Positions 8,138-16,475 of a stretch of 43,091 nt of DNA are shown one piece after another. Origin of the DNA: Bacteroidales bacterium UBA3630 (GTDB lineage Bacteria > Bacteroidota > Bacteroidia > Bacteroidales > P3). Location: assembly GCA_002373995.1 (NCBI GenBank), contig DFLB01000032.1:221-43311 (forward strand), read 5' to 3'. How positions within the stretch are numbered: position 1 is the first letter of the stretch; each line of letters starts with the position of its first letter. The position numbers and the translations under genes are program-made. Below the pieces are notes generated by a model. It was given only the letters and a program-made list of their open reading frames with translations. It was not told the origin of the DNA and ran no database searches.

Positions 8138-8955
8138 AGTACTGCGGCCATTTGTTCCTGCAACTTGCGCGTCTCGCGAGCGGCAGCCTCGGCAAAGTCA
8201 TCGCCAGAGGAAGCATAGATGATGCCACGCGAGGAATTGACCAGCAGGCCACAGTCGCTGTTCAGCCCGTAACGGCACACCTCTTCGAGGCTGCCCCCCT
8301 GGGCACCGACGCCGGGGACGAGCAAGAAGCTGCCCGGCACAATGCGTCGCACATCGGTGAGCATCTCGGCCTTGGTAGCACCCACGACGTACATCATATT
8401 CTCTTCAGAGCCCCATTGCTTCGATGTGTCGAGCACACGCTGGTAGAGCGGCACCCCTGCGCGGTCTTCCGTCAACTGGAAATCGAAGGCACCCTTGTTG
8501 GAGGTGAGCGCCAGCAGGATAACCCATTTGCCGTCATAGACGGTGAAGGGTTGCACACTGTCGGCACCCATGTACGGTGCCACGGTGATGGCATCGAAGT
8601 CGAAGTCGCCCTTCGGGTCGAGGAAAGCGCGTGCGTAGCGCTCGCTGGTGTTGCCGATGTCGCCACGTTTGGCATCGGCGATGGTGAAGACCGGCTTGCC
8701 GAGACCGTGGAGGTAGTCCATCGTGAGCTTCAACTGCCGCAGACCTTCGATGCCCAAAGCTTCATAGAAGGCCAGATTGGGCTTGTAGGCCACGCAATGG
8801 TCGATGGTGGCATCGATGATGGCGCGGTTGAAGAGGAAGATGCCATCCTGAGCCTCGCGCAGGTGAGCGGGCATCTTGGCAGGGTCGGTGTCGAGGCCGA
8901 CGCACAGAAACGAACGGCGCTCGCGGATGAGGCTTATTAATTCTTTACGGGTCAT
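8134..8955 (-). CDS. pyrF: Orotidine-5'-phosphate decarboxylase
   Basis: A 273-residue enzyme that converts OMP to UMP in the last step of de novo pyrimidine synthesis. The active-site segment DAKRGDIGNTS, with the conserved Asp/Lys pair, is intact. The long form, with FLCVGLDTDPAKMPAHL at the N-terminus and VPGVGAQGGS near the C-terminus, fits the second PyrF subfamily (about 270-280 residues), which is usual in Bacteroidota. Five bases separate it from the upstream ABC ATPase, and it overlaps the downstream membrane-protein gene, so this is a compact minus-strand operon. Confidence 0.95.
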   Translation of the reverse strand: MTRKELISLIRERRSFLCVGLDTDPAKMPAHLREAQDGIFLFNRAIIDATIDHCVAYKPNLAFYEALGIEGLRQLKLTMDYLHGLGKPVFTIADAKRGDIGNTSERYARAFLDPKGDFDFDAITVAPYMGADSVQPFTVYDGKWVILLALTSNKGAFDFQLTEDRAGVPLYQRVLDTSKQWGSEENMMYVVGATKAEMLTDVRRIVPGSFLLVPGVGAQGGSLEEVCRYGLNSDCGLLVNSSRGIIYASSGDDFAEAAARETRKLQEQMAAVL

Positions 8956-8960
8956 AATGA

Positions 8961-9653
8961 TTACATTGTCAATTTATGGAACTGCTCTGTAAGTTTCTTG
9001 GCATTGAGGCCGGTCATGCTCTCGTCGGCCACGATGCGGCCGTGGTTGATGATGACGGCGCGGGTGCACATGGCCTCCACTTCCTGCATGATGTGGGTGG
9101 AGAGAAGCACCGCCTTGTCCTTGGCACTGCGGCGGATAACGTCGCGTATAAACTCCAACTGGTTGGGGTCGAGGCCGGTGGTGGGCTCGTCGAGGATGAG
9201 CACCTGCGGGTCGTGAATCAAGGCCTGTGCCAACCCCACACGCTGGCGGTAGCCCTTCGAGAGCTGGCCGATGCGCTTGTTGGCCTCGGGCTGCAAACCG
9301 GTGAGCTCTATCATCTCCTCGACACGGTCGCGCGCCTGCTTCATCCCGCTCAACCCGGCGGCAAAGCGCAGGTATTCGCGCACATACATGTCGAGGTACA
9401 ACGGATTGTGTTCCGGCAGGTAGCCAATGCAGCGCCGCACGGCAAGGGTGTCGTCGAAGATGCTGTGGCCGCATATCGAAGCCTCGCCCTCCGTGGGAGG
9501 GATGAAGCAGGTGAGGATCTTCATCAAGGTTGACTTGCCGGCACCGTTAGGGCCAAGCAGACCCACAATCTCGCCTTTCTGCACCGTGAAGCTGACCTTG
9601 TCTACAGCACGCTGCTCGCCGTAGCACTTGGTGATGTCTTTTATCTCTATCAT
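8961..9653 (-). CDS. ABC transporter ATP-binding protein (GldA-like)
   Basis: A 230-residue ABC ATPase with Walker A GPNGAGKST (34-42), Q-loop region GYLPEHNPLY, signature LSKGYRQRVGLAQ, Walker B VLILDEPTTGLDP and H-loop STHIMQEVE all present. The sequence style (PTEGEASICGHSIFDD, YLDMYVREYLRFAA) resembles GldA and related ABC-2 ATPases. It is shorter than the roughly 300-residue gliding-motility GldA, and no permease partner (GldF/GldG-like) lies beside it, so the transported substrate is unknown. Its ATG overlaps the amidase stop as ATGA, implying coupled translation. Confidence 0.85.
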   Translation of the reverse strand: MIEIKDITKCYGEQRAVDKVSFTVQKGEIVGLLGPNGAGKSTLMKILTCFIPPTEGEASICGHSIFDDTLAVRRCIGYLPEHNPLYLDMYVREYLRFAAGLSGMKQARDRVEEMIELTGLQPEANKRIGQLSKGYRQRVGLAQALIHDPQVLILDEPTTGLDPNQLEFIRDVIRRSAKDKAVLLSTHIMQEVEAMCTRAVIINHGRIVADESMTGLNAKKLTEQFHKLTM

Positions 9654-11032
9654 TTGCTGTTTCTCTCTATCTGTGCCGCCCGCTCGAGGGTGATGCGCTC
9701 GCCGCGGAAGATGGCGATAACGAACGCGTCACGGAACGGCGTGGTTTCCTTGATCTTCTTGCACCGCTGACGGGCTTCCTGCACATTGCCATAGTCACCT
9801 GCCGAATAGACGTGGTATTTGCCGTTCTGCATCGAGTGTATGTCCTTGATGCCGTGCAGGTCGGGGTCGCCGGGCTTCATCTCTCGCAGCGAGGAGCAAA
9901 ACTGCACGCGATACACAATGCCGGCCTTGTCCTTCGTCGGAGTGGCAGCAGGTTTGGTTTCAGGCTTGGGGGTCGGCTTGGGAGCCGGAGCCACTACCGG
10001 TTGCGGCTCCTGTTTGGGCTGCACCACGGGCAATTCGGCCGACGGTGTAGGCTTGACGGCGGGCGTCTGCACTGGCTTCGGCACCTCTATCGTCGTGTCT
10101 GTCACCACAGCAACTTCCTCAGGCTGCTGCACAGCCACAGCGGTATCCTTCTGCTCCGCCGTTACCGCTGCCGGCGTTTCGCTCTGCGGTTCTTCGGCCA
10201 CAGGCTGAACGCCATAGCCCTTGAGGTTGATGACAGGGTTGGCAATCTTGGCTGTTCCCTCTTCTGTCGACTTATAGGTCATAAAAGCGTTGAACAGACA
10301 GACCGCGATCTTCGCCTGTCCCTCCTCGCTGAGCATGAAGGCCTCCTCCGTGGGGTTGCTGATGAAGCCAATCTCCGTCAACACCGACGGGCAGGTGGTT
10401 TTATAGAGCACATAGAGCTCAGCCTGTTTTACGCCGCGATTGATGGTCTTCAGGTTCTGTCGATACTGGGTCTGTATGGCCTGTGCCAGGTTGAGGCTCT
10501 TGTCGATAAAGGCATTCTGGAACATGGCCAGCATGACGTAGGTCTCAGGCGCGTTGGGGTCGAAGCCGCTATAGTCCGCATTGTTCTTGTAGTCGGCCTC
10601 CAGCAGTATATCTGCATTCTCCTTCTTGGCGACCTCCAGGTTCGCCTTGCTTTCCGAGAGACCCATCACGAATGTCTCCACTCCGGTCGGCGCCGTGGTG
10701 GGGTGCGAATTGGCATGGATAGAGATAAAGAGGTCGGCCTTGTTGCGATTGGCTATATGGGCACGTTCGGCGAGCGAAATGTCGGCATCGGTCGTGCGGG
10801 TGAAGATCACCTTCACGTCAGGATAGTTGTCCTTGATGAGCTGGCCGAATTTCTTGGCCACATCAAGCGTGATGTTCTTCTCCCACGACTTCGACCCCTG
10901 GGCACCGGGTTTGGCACCGCCGTGCCCCGGGTCTATCACCACCGTGCGCACCCGATAGGTCTCTTTTTTTTGAGAAAAAAGAGAGCCTGCGGGTAAAAGC
11001 AGCACAATAAATAACACAAATAACCGTTTCAT
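9650..11032 (-). CDS. N-acetylmuramoyl-L-alanine amidase with SPOR-like C-terminus
   Basis: A 460-residue exported peptidoglycan amidase. Signal peptide at 1-21 (MKRLFVLFIVLLLPAGSLFSQ). The Amidase_3 domain (about 28-265) shows the zinc-site His37 in DPGHGG, the Glu in SWEKNITLD, a second His in SIHANSHP, and the catalytic Glu in LTEIGFISN. A long Pro/Lys/Val linker follows (about 270-365). The C-terminal roughly 85 residues (VYRVQFCSSLREMK...YHVYSAGDYGNVQEARQRCKKIKE) look like a SPOR domain, which targets denuded glycan at division sites. The ATG at 11032 is chosen because it opens the signal peptide; the longer frame runs through the promoter region. It is divergent from lptD. Confidence 0.92.
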   Translation of the reverse strand: MKRLFVLFIVLLLPAGSLFSQKKETYRVRTVVIDPGHGGAKPGAQGSKSWEKNITLDVAKKFGQLIKDNYPDVKVIFTRTTDADISLAERAHIANRNKADLFISIHANSHPTTAPTGVETFVMGLSESKANLEVAKKENADILLEADYKNNADYSGFDPNAPETYVMLAMFQNAFIDKSLNLAQAIQTQYRQNLKTINRGVKQAELYVLYKTTCPSVLTEIGFISNPTEEAFMLSEEGQAKIAVCLFNAFMTYKSTEEGTAKIANPVINLKGYGVQPVAEEPQSETPAAVTAEQKDTAVAVQQPEEVAVVTDTTIEVPKPVQTPAVKPTPSAELPVVQPKQEPQPVVAPAPKPTPKPETKPAATPTKDKAGIVYRVQFCSSLREMKPGDPDLHGIKDIHSMQNGKYHVYSAGDYGNVQEARQRCKKIKETTPFRDAFVIAIFRGERITLERAAQIERNSK

Positions 11033-11077
11033 AGCCAAAACAATAAATTTTTGTTTTTCAGTTTGCACAAATAGTTT

Positions 11078-11105
11078 TATCTTTGCAATCTGAAATGCAA
11101 AGATA
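11078..11105. promoter_or_regulatory. Palindromic pair of face-to-face -7 promoter elements
   Basis: TATCTTTGCA (11078-11087) and its exact reverse complement TGCAAAGATA (11096-11105) are separated by 8 bp. Each arm contains a full TAnnTTTG -7 element, one reading toward lptD (+) and one toward the amidase (-). On the + strand a TTTG lies at 11062 but at short spacing, and no good -33 box is seen for the - strand. The two initiation regions would overlap, so the genes may compete, or a dimeric regulator may bind the palindrome. Confidence 0.7.
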
Positions 11106-11138
11106 CAAACATTTTTTGAATACTGAAAATTAAATAGC

Positions 11139-13694
11139 TTGGAGGGATTGAGGGGACACTTGCTGAAAGCATTTTCACTGCTGCTGGCACTGGCGGCGGC
11201 CTTGGTCGCTACGGCCCAGGCCGACATTGACACTCTCGCCCCCATTTCCCGCGATGCCATCCGCGAGGTTATCAAGTACAAGGCCCAAGACTCGGTGGCG
11301 ATGAACCTCGACTCCCGGCACGCTTTTCTCTACACCGACGGCAGCATCGACTACGGCAAAATGCTTCTGCAGGCCGACCGCGTCGAAGTCGATTTCGAAA
11401 AGCAGGTGCTCCACGCCCACGGCACCACCGACACCGCAGGCAAGGTGGCAGGGCGCCCCTACTTCAAACAGGACGAGGCCGAGTATCACGCTGACACCAT
11501 CACCTTCAACTACAGCACCCAGAAAGGCATCATCCAAGGTGTCATCACCCAGGAGGGCGACGGCTTCCTGCACGGCAACAAGGTCAAGAAGCTCAACGAC
11601 TCCATCATGTACCTCAGCGGCGGCAGCTACACCACCTGCAACTACGCCCACCCCCACTTCGCCATCAACTTCACCAAGTCCAAACTCATCACCAACGACA
11701 AGATAGTGACCGGACCGGCCTGGCTCAGCGTCGAAGACGTGCCCACCCCCTTAGCGTTGCCCTTTGCCTTCTTTCCCCTCAACAAGACACGCCAAAGCGG
11801 TATCCTTTTCCCCTCCTACGGCTGGATGAACTATCGCGGCTACTACCTCCGCGATGGCGGCTACTACTTCGCTTTCAACGACAACATCGACCTCGCCCTC
11901 ACCGGCGAACTCTACACCAACCTCAGCTGGGCCGTCGAAGCCAAGTCCAACTACTACAAGCGCTACAAGTACAAAGGTGCCGTCGATGTGCGCCTCGGGC
12001 AGACCTTCGAGGGCATCCGTGGCGACACCAACACCTTCAATTCCTTCAACGACTTCAAAGTCACCTGGCGCCACGACCAGGACGCCAAGGCCAATCCCTA
12101 CAGCCGCTTCTCGGCCAACGTCAACCTGCAGAGCCGCAATTACAACAAGAACACCACCAACCGCAACGACTACTTCAACTCCACCACCACCTCCTCCATC
12201 AGCTACAACACCAAGATAGGCCCCTACCTCAACCTCTCGGCCACAGCCCGCGAGTCGTTCAACGCCCAGACCGGCGTGATGAACATCAAGCTGCCCTCCA
12301 TCTCGCTCAGCACCATCACCATCTACCCCCTGCGGCGGCGCCAGCCCTCGGGGGCCTACCGCTGGTACGAGAACATATCGCTCTCCTACGTGATGAACGC
12401 CGAGAACAACCTCACCACGCAGGACACCGACCTCTTCAAGCCCTCCACCTTGGGGCTGATGCAATACGGCATCAAGCACAGCATCCCCCTCTCCAGCACC
12501 GTCAAACTGTTCAAATTCTTCAACTGGACCAACTCGGCCTCCTACAACGAACGCTGGCACTGGAGCACCATCAACCGCACCTACGACCAGCAAACCGGCA
12601 TCCTGACCACCGACACCGTCTATGGCTTCCGCGCCAACCGCGACTTCAGTGTCTCCTCCTCGCTCTCCACCCGCATCTACGGCATGTTCCAGTTCAAATA
12701 CGGTCCCTTGAAGGCCGTCCGCCACGTCATCAACCCCGCCATCAGCTTCACCTATCACCCAGACTTCGGCGACGAGCGCTACGGCTGGTGGCGCCAATAC
12801 ACGGACACCACAGGCTACGTGCACCGCTACTCCATCTTCCAGCAGAGCCTCTACGGAGGCCCTCCCGACGGACGCAGCGGCAGCCTGCGCGCCAGCATCG
12901 GCAATAACCTTGAAATCAAGGTGCAGAACCCCTTCGACACCGCCGCCGAGGTGTACAAGATACCCTTGCTCGAAAGCTTCAACCTGGCTATGAGCTACGA
13001 CCTGGCCAAAGACTCGCTGCGCCTCTCCAACCTGGCCGTCACCGGCCGCACCACCCTCTTCCGCGCCCTCACGCTCAACTACAGCGGCTCGTTCAGCCCC
13101 TACGTCATCGACTCGCTCGGCAACATCCACAACCGCCTCCTCATCAACGAAGAGCACCGCCTCTTCCGCATGGACAACTCCTCCTGGAGCGCCCAGCTCT
13201 CCTACAGCCTCAACAACAACACCTTCAGCGGCAACAAAGACACCAAAAACGAAGGCCGCGCTGTGCGCACCCTCCTCCAGACACCGCACAACTACAACGC
13301 CGCCATCTTCATGGGCAACTATGTCGACTTCAGCGTCCCCTGGAACGTCAGCCTGAGCTACACCTTCTCGCACGTAGACCGCTACGTGGCCCGCGAGCTG
13401 GGCTTCAAGAGCGAGACCATCCAAAGCATCACCCTCTCGGCCAACGTCAGCCTCACCGACAAGTGGCGCTGCGCCGTCTCCACGGGCTACGACATCGTCA
13501 ACCGCGGCATGTCCTACACCACCGTCGATATCTACCGCGACCTGCACTGCTGGGAGATGCACTTCTCGTGGGTCCCCTTCGGCTACTACCGCAGCTGGTT
13601 CTTCCAAATCAACATCAAGGCCGACGCCCTGCGCGACATCAAGTACGAGAAGCGCCAGAGCTACCTCGAAAACCAAGGTTACTATTCATATTGA
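11139..13694 (+). CDS. lptD: LPS-assembly outer-membrane protein LptD-like
   Basis: An 851-residue outer-membrane protein that inserts lipopolysaccharide into the outer leaflet. The N-terminal part contains a hydrophobic signal (LLKAFSLLLALAAALVATAQA) and an OstA/LptA-like jellyroll (YTDGSIDYGKMLLQADRVEVDFEKQVLHAHG; YHADTITFNYSTQKGIIQGV). A Cys-containing plug boundary (SYTTCNYAHPHFAI) is followed by a long beta-barrel rich in Tyr/Asn strands, beginning near GILFPSYGWMNYRGYYLRDGGYYF. The start is uncertain: no ATG precedes the signal, and TTG at 11139 is the first start after the in-frame stop at 11124; TTG at 11148 or 11160 is also possible. Its position divergent from a cell-wall amidase fits Bacteroidota envelope gene order. 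Confidence 0.9.
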   Translation: MEGLRGHLLKAFSLLLALAAALVATAQADIDTLAPISRDAIREVIKYKAQDSVAMNLDSRHAFLYTDGSIDYGKMLLQADRVEVDFEKQVLHAHGTTDTAGKVAGRPYFKQDEAEYHADTITFNYSTQKGIIQGVITQEGDGFLHGNKVKKLNDSIMYLSGGSYTTCNYAHPHFAINFTKSKLITNDKIVTGPAWLSVEDVPTPLALPFAFFPLNKTRQSGILFPSYGWMNYRGYYLRDGGYYFAFNDNIDLALTGELYTNLSWAVEAKSNYYKRYKYKGAVDVRLGQTFEGIRGDTNTFNSFNDFKVTWRHDQDAKANPYSRFSANVNLQSRNYNKNTTNRNDYFNSTTTSSISYNTKIGPYLNLSATARESFNAQTGVMNIKLPSISLSTITIYPLRRRQPSGAYRWYENISLSYVMNAENNLTTQDTDLFKPSTLGLMQYGIKHSIPLSSTVKLFKFFNWTNSASYNERWHWSTINRTYDQQTGILTTDTVYGFRANRDFSVSSSLSTRIYGMFQFKYGPLKAVRHVINPAISFTYHPDFGDERYGWWRQYTDTTGYVHRYSIFQQSLYGGPPDGRSGSLRASIGNNLEIKVQNPFDTAAEVYKIPLLESFNLAMSYDLAKDSLRLSNLAVTGRTTLFRALTLNYSGSFSPYVIDSLGNIHNRLLINEEHRLFRMDNSSWSAQLSYSLNNNTFSGNKDTKNEGRAVRTLLQTPHNYNAAIFMGNYVDFSVPWNVSLSYTFSHVDRYVARELGFKSETIQSITLSANVSLTDKWRCAVSTGYDIVNRGMSYTTVDIYRDLHCWEMHFSWVPFGYYRSWFFQINIKADALRDIKYEKRQSYLENQGYYSY

Positions 13695-13699
13695 CAGTC

Positions 13700-14014
13700 A
13701 TGGAAAACAAACTCTATCATTCGATTGGCGAAGTGGCCTCGATGCTCGGCGAACCCGCATCGGTGCTGCGTTTCTGGGAAAACGAGTTCGACTGCCTGCA
13801 ACCGGTCAAGAACAAGCGCGGCGTGAGGTCCTACACCCAACACGACATCGACCTCCTGCGCCGCATACAGTACCTCACACGCCAGTGCGGATACACCCTC
13901 GAAGGCGCCCGCGAGCAGATGCGTATGCGCCCCGTGGACGACCCGCGCCAGGAGGTCATCAACCACCTGACCGACCTCCGCCGCACCCTCGTGGCCCTCA
14001 AGGAAACCCTCTGA
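13700..14014 (+). CDS. MerR-family transcriptional regulator
   Basis: A 104-residue protein made almost entirely of a MerR winged helix-turn-helix: SIGEVASMLGEPASVLRFWENEF, then the wing KNKRGVRSYTQHDIDLLRRIQYL. A short C-terminal helix (PRQEVINHLTDLRRTLVALKETL) may dimerise. No effector domain and no metal-binding Cys cluster are present. This compact form is common beside envelope genes in Bacteroidota. It starts 5 bp after the lptD stop and is likely co-transcribed; whether it regulates lptD is inference only. Confidence 0.88.
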   Translation: MENKLYHSIGEVASMLGEPASVLRFWENEFDCLQPVKNKRGVRSYTQHDIDLLRRIQYLTRQCGYTLEGAREQMRMRPVDDPRQEVINHLTDLRRTLVALKETL

Positions 14015-14110
14015 CCCTCACAGCCTTTCCGTTAACCGCGGCGTGCGCTACACCGCCGTGTACCCGCGCCCTCTTTGCCGCCCCGCCACCGGCAGCGCAC
14101 CGCCCCTGCT

Positions 14111-14176
14111 CCGCCTTTTTCCGGACCACCGTCGGACCACCATCGGACCATCCTCGGACCATCCCCGGACCAAGAA
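14111..14176 (-). repeat. GGTCCG 11-bp array element, copy B (minus orientation)
   Basis: Five CGGACC boxes start at 14122, 14133, 14144, 14155 and 14166, 11 bp apart. A TCCG half-arm lies upstream at 14111-14114, before a T-rich loop. In the element's own orientation it starts with TTCTTGGTCCG, like copy C. It lies between the convergent merR and aldehyde dehydrogenase genes; nothing else is seen in 14015-14248. Confidence 0.9.
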
Positions 14177-14248
14177 CTGACAATGCGCTGTACATCAGCG
14201 ATGTATCAGCAGGATATATCGCGTGCGATGGTTTTGCTGCCGGTTTCG

Positions 14249-15526
14249 CTATCGGAGGAACATGCGGATGAGGCGCCGCGCAGCGGCGCCGTAAGGATGG
14301 TAGCGGAAGAAGGGGTCGAGCCACAAGCCACGGTCGACGACCGATTTGGCATGGGTGAAGGTGTCGTAGGTGGTGCGTCCATGATAGGCTCCCATGCCGC
14401 TCTCCCCCACCCCACCAAAGGGCAGGTTGTGCTGCGAGAGGTGCATGATGGTGTCGTTGACACAGCCACCGCCGAAGGAACACTCGCCGAGGACGCGCCG
14501 CCGCACACGGCGGTCGCGGCTGAAGAGGTAGAGTGCCAGCGGCTTGGGGCGCGCGTTGACGAAGGCGATGGCCTCGTCAATGCTGCCCACCTCCAGCACC
14601 GGCAGCACGGGTCCGAAGATCTCCTCCTGCATGGCAGGGTGCTCCTCGCCCACCCCGTCGAGGACAATCGGGCGGTCGGGGGCTTGGCCGGCCAAGGCCT
14701 CCAAGCGGCGGTAGTGGCGCTCGTTGACGATGCGGCCGCAACCGTCGGGGTACTGCCGGCTGATTTCCTCGCGCAGCAGCTCCACCAGGCGCTGGCGCAC
14801 AGCGGCGTCGCAGAGCACATAGTCGGGGGCCACGCAGGTCTGTCCAGCATTGAGGAACTTGCCGAAGACGATGCGGCGTGCGGCCAACGGCAGGTCGGCC
14901 GTACGGTCCACAATGACGGGCGACTTGCCGCCCAGCTCGAGGGTGACGGGCGTCAGGTGACGGGCGGCCTTCTCCATCACGATGCGGCCCACGCGGGGAT
15001 TGCCGGTATAGAAGATGTAGTCCCACTGCCGGTCGAGCAACGCGGAGGCCACGTCCGGGCCGCCGGTGACGACGCTGACAGGCAGCGGCATGGCGGGGTC
15101 GTTGCGCAGCTCCTCGACGATGCGTGCCACCACGTCGGCCGAGGCCGGTGCCAGCTCGGAAGGCTTGAGCGTCACCTCGTTGCCGGCTGCCAGTGCACCC
15201 GCCAAGGGCTGCAGCGACAGCAGCACAGGATAGTTCCACGGCGCCATGACGAGCACGTGGCCGTAAGGCTCGCGCAGGATGCGGCTGCCGGCCGGGAAGC
15301 TGCTCAACGGCGCTGCGACACGCCGCGGCTGCATCCAGCGGCGCAGGTGCCGCAGGGTGTAGCGCAGGTCGGACAGCAACAGGCCCACCTCGCACATATA
15401 GGCTTCCGTCTCGTCCTTGCCGAGGTCGGCACGGAGGGCATCGAGCAGCTCCTGCTCGTGGCGCAGCACAGCGTGGCGCAAAGCCATCAACGCCGCACGG
15501 CGGCTTTGGTAATCGGGGTTGATCAT
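14249..15526 (-). CDS. Aldehyde dehydrogenase family protein
   Basis: A 425-residue NAD(P)-dependent aldehyde dehydrogenase of the class-3-like, shorter group. Visible features are the cofactor and scaffold segment PWNYPVLLSLQPLAGALAAGN, the Glu-bearing motif TLELGGKSPVIV, the catalytic Cys in NAGQTCVAPDYVL, EEIFGPVLPVLEV, and the C-terminal LPFGGVGESGMGAYHG. It would oxidise aliphatic or aromatic aldehydes to acids; the substrate cannot be read from the sequence. Its ATG overlaps the stop of the upstream pseudouridine synthase gene as ATGA, so the two are translationally coupled although functionally unrelated. Confidence 0.93.
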   Translation of the reverse strand: MINPDYQSRRAALMALRHAVLRHEQELLDALRADLGKDETEAYMCEVGLLLSDLRYTLRHLRRWMQPRRVAAPLSSFPAGSRILREPYGHVLVMAPWNYPVLLSLQPLAGALAAGNEVTLKPSELAPASADVVARIVEELRNDPAMPLPVSVVTGGPDVASALLDRQWDYIFYTGNPRVGRIVMEKAARHLTPVTLELGGKSPVIVDRTADLPLAARRIVFGKFLNAGQTCVAPDYVLCDAAVRQRLVELLREEISRQYPDGCGRIVNERHYRRLEALAGQAPDRPIVLDGVGEEHPAMQEEIFGPVLPVLEVGSIDEAIAFVNARPKPLALYLFSRDRRVRRRVLGECSFGGGCVNDTIMHLSQHNLPFGGVGESGMGAYHGRTTYDTFTHAKSVVDRGLWLDPFFRYHPYGAAARRLIRMFLR

Positions 15527-16392
15527 ATCTCCATCAGTTTAAGAAAAGCGGCCGGCACAGGGGTCTCGAACTTCAGGCGGCGGCCCGTGACGGGATGCGT
15601 AAAGCAGAGGCGATAGGCATGCAGGCAGAGGCGCGACACGGGCGAGATGTCGTCCTTGTAGCCGTACATCGGGTCGTGGACAACCGGGTGCTGCAGCTCG
15701 CGCAGGTGGACGCGGATCTGGTTGCGGCGGCCGGTGTCGAGCTTGAGGTCCACCAGGCTGTAGCGCCGCGAGGTCTGGCGCACCTCGTAGTGCGTGACGG
15801 CCAGCTTGCCGCCGTTGTCGGTGGGCGACGAGAGGACGCAGTACTCGCCGTCGGTGAGCCACGAGCGTATCTCGCCCTTCGGGGGGTCGATATGGCCCCA
15901 GGCCACAGCCACATAGCGCCGGTCGAAGACGCGCTCCTTCCAGTCTTCCTCGAAGCTGCGGCTCACCTCTTTGCTCTTGCTGACCACCATCAGGCCGCTG
16001 GTGTCGCGGTCGAGGCGGTGCACGATATGGGCGTGGCAGCGCTGGTGGGTGGCGTCGAGATACTGGTTGAGGACGGTGATGACGGTCTTGTCCTGCGGGT
16101 GGGGGCTGTTGCTCAGCAGGCCCTCGTGCTTGTTGACGACGAGCAGGTGGCGGTCCTCGAAGACGATGTCGAGGTCGCGCGGGCGCAGCCTGTCGGCACC
16201 CGAGGCCTTTTCGACGCTCACCGTCATGCCTTTTTGCAGGGGGAAATTGAACTGCGACGTGCGCCGGCCGTCGACGTAGACGTTGTGTGCCAGCAGTTCC
16301 TTGACGCGGCTGCGGCTGGTGTCAGGCATCTTTTCCATCAGGAAGGCCAGCAACTCCTGCGGCTCGCTGACGCTGTATTCTTGCTTCTTCAT
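15523..16392 (-). CDS. RluA-family 23S rRNA/tRNA pseudouridine synthase
   Basis: A 289-residue pseudouridine synthase. An S4-like RNA-binding domain (about 15-60: SRSRVKELLAHNVYVDGRRTSQFNFPLQKGM) precedes the catalytic domain, whose motif HRLDRDTSGLMVV carries the catalytic Asp. LDTGRRNQIRVHLRELQHPVVHDPMYG is the typical RluA C-terminal motif. It isomerises specific uridines in rRNA or tRNA; the exact site cannot be assigned among RluA, RluC and RluD types. A -7 element (TATTTTTG on the minus strand, 16408-16401) lies only 8 bp before the start codon, so the transcript may be nearly leaderless. Confidence 0.92.
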   Translation of the reverse strand: MKKQEYSVSEPQELLAFLMEKMPDTSRSRVKELLAHNVYVDGRRTSQFNFPLQKGMTVSVEKASGADRLRPRDLDIVFEDRHLLVVNKHEGLLSNSPHPQDKTVITVLNQYLDATHQRCHAHIVHRLDRDTSGLMVVSKSKEVSRSFEEDWKERVFDRRYVAVAWGHIDPPKGEIRSWLTDGEYCVLSSPTDNGGKLAVTHYEVRQTSRRYSLVDLKLDTGRRNQIRVHLRELQHPVVHDPMYGYKDDISPVSRLCLHAYRLCFTHPVTGRRLKFETPVPAAFLKLMEI

Positions 16393-16400
16393 AGGGAGTG

Positions 16401-16447
16401 CAAAAATAAAAAAAAAACTTCACATTATGATATTTTTCCTATTTTTG
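16401..16447. promoter_or_regulatory. Divergent -7 elements for the RluA and transglutaminase genes
   Basis: Minus strand: TATTTTTG at 16408-16401, directly before the start at 16392. Plus strand: TATTTTTG at 16440-16447, 28 bp before the start at 16476. Both match TAnnTTTG and lie in an AT-rich spacer; -33 boxes are weak. Confidence 0.6.
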
Positions 16448-16475
16448 CACATTGGAATTGAAACAATCGATTATC

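Noticed and set aside
11751..13676. A 641-codon minus-strand frame opposite lptD
   Set aside because: Val/Gly/Glu-only composition typical of an antisense shadow of Tyr/Asn/Ser-rich barrel codons.
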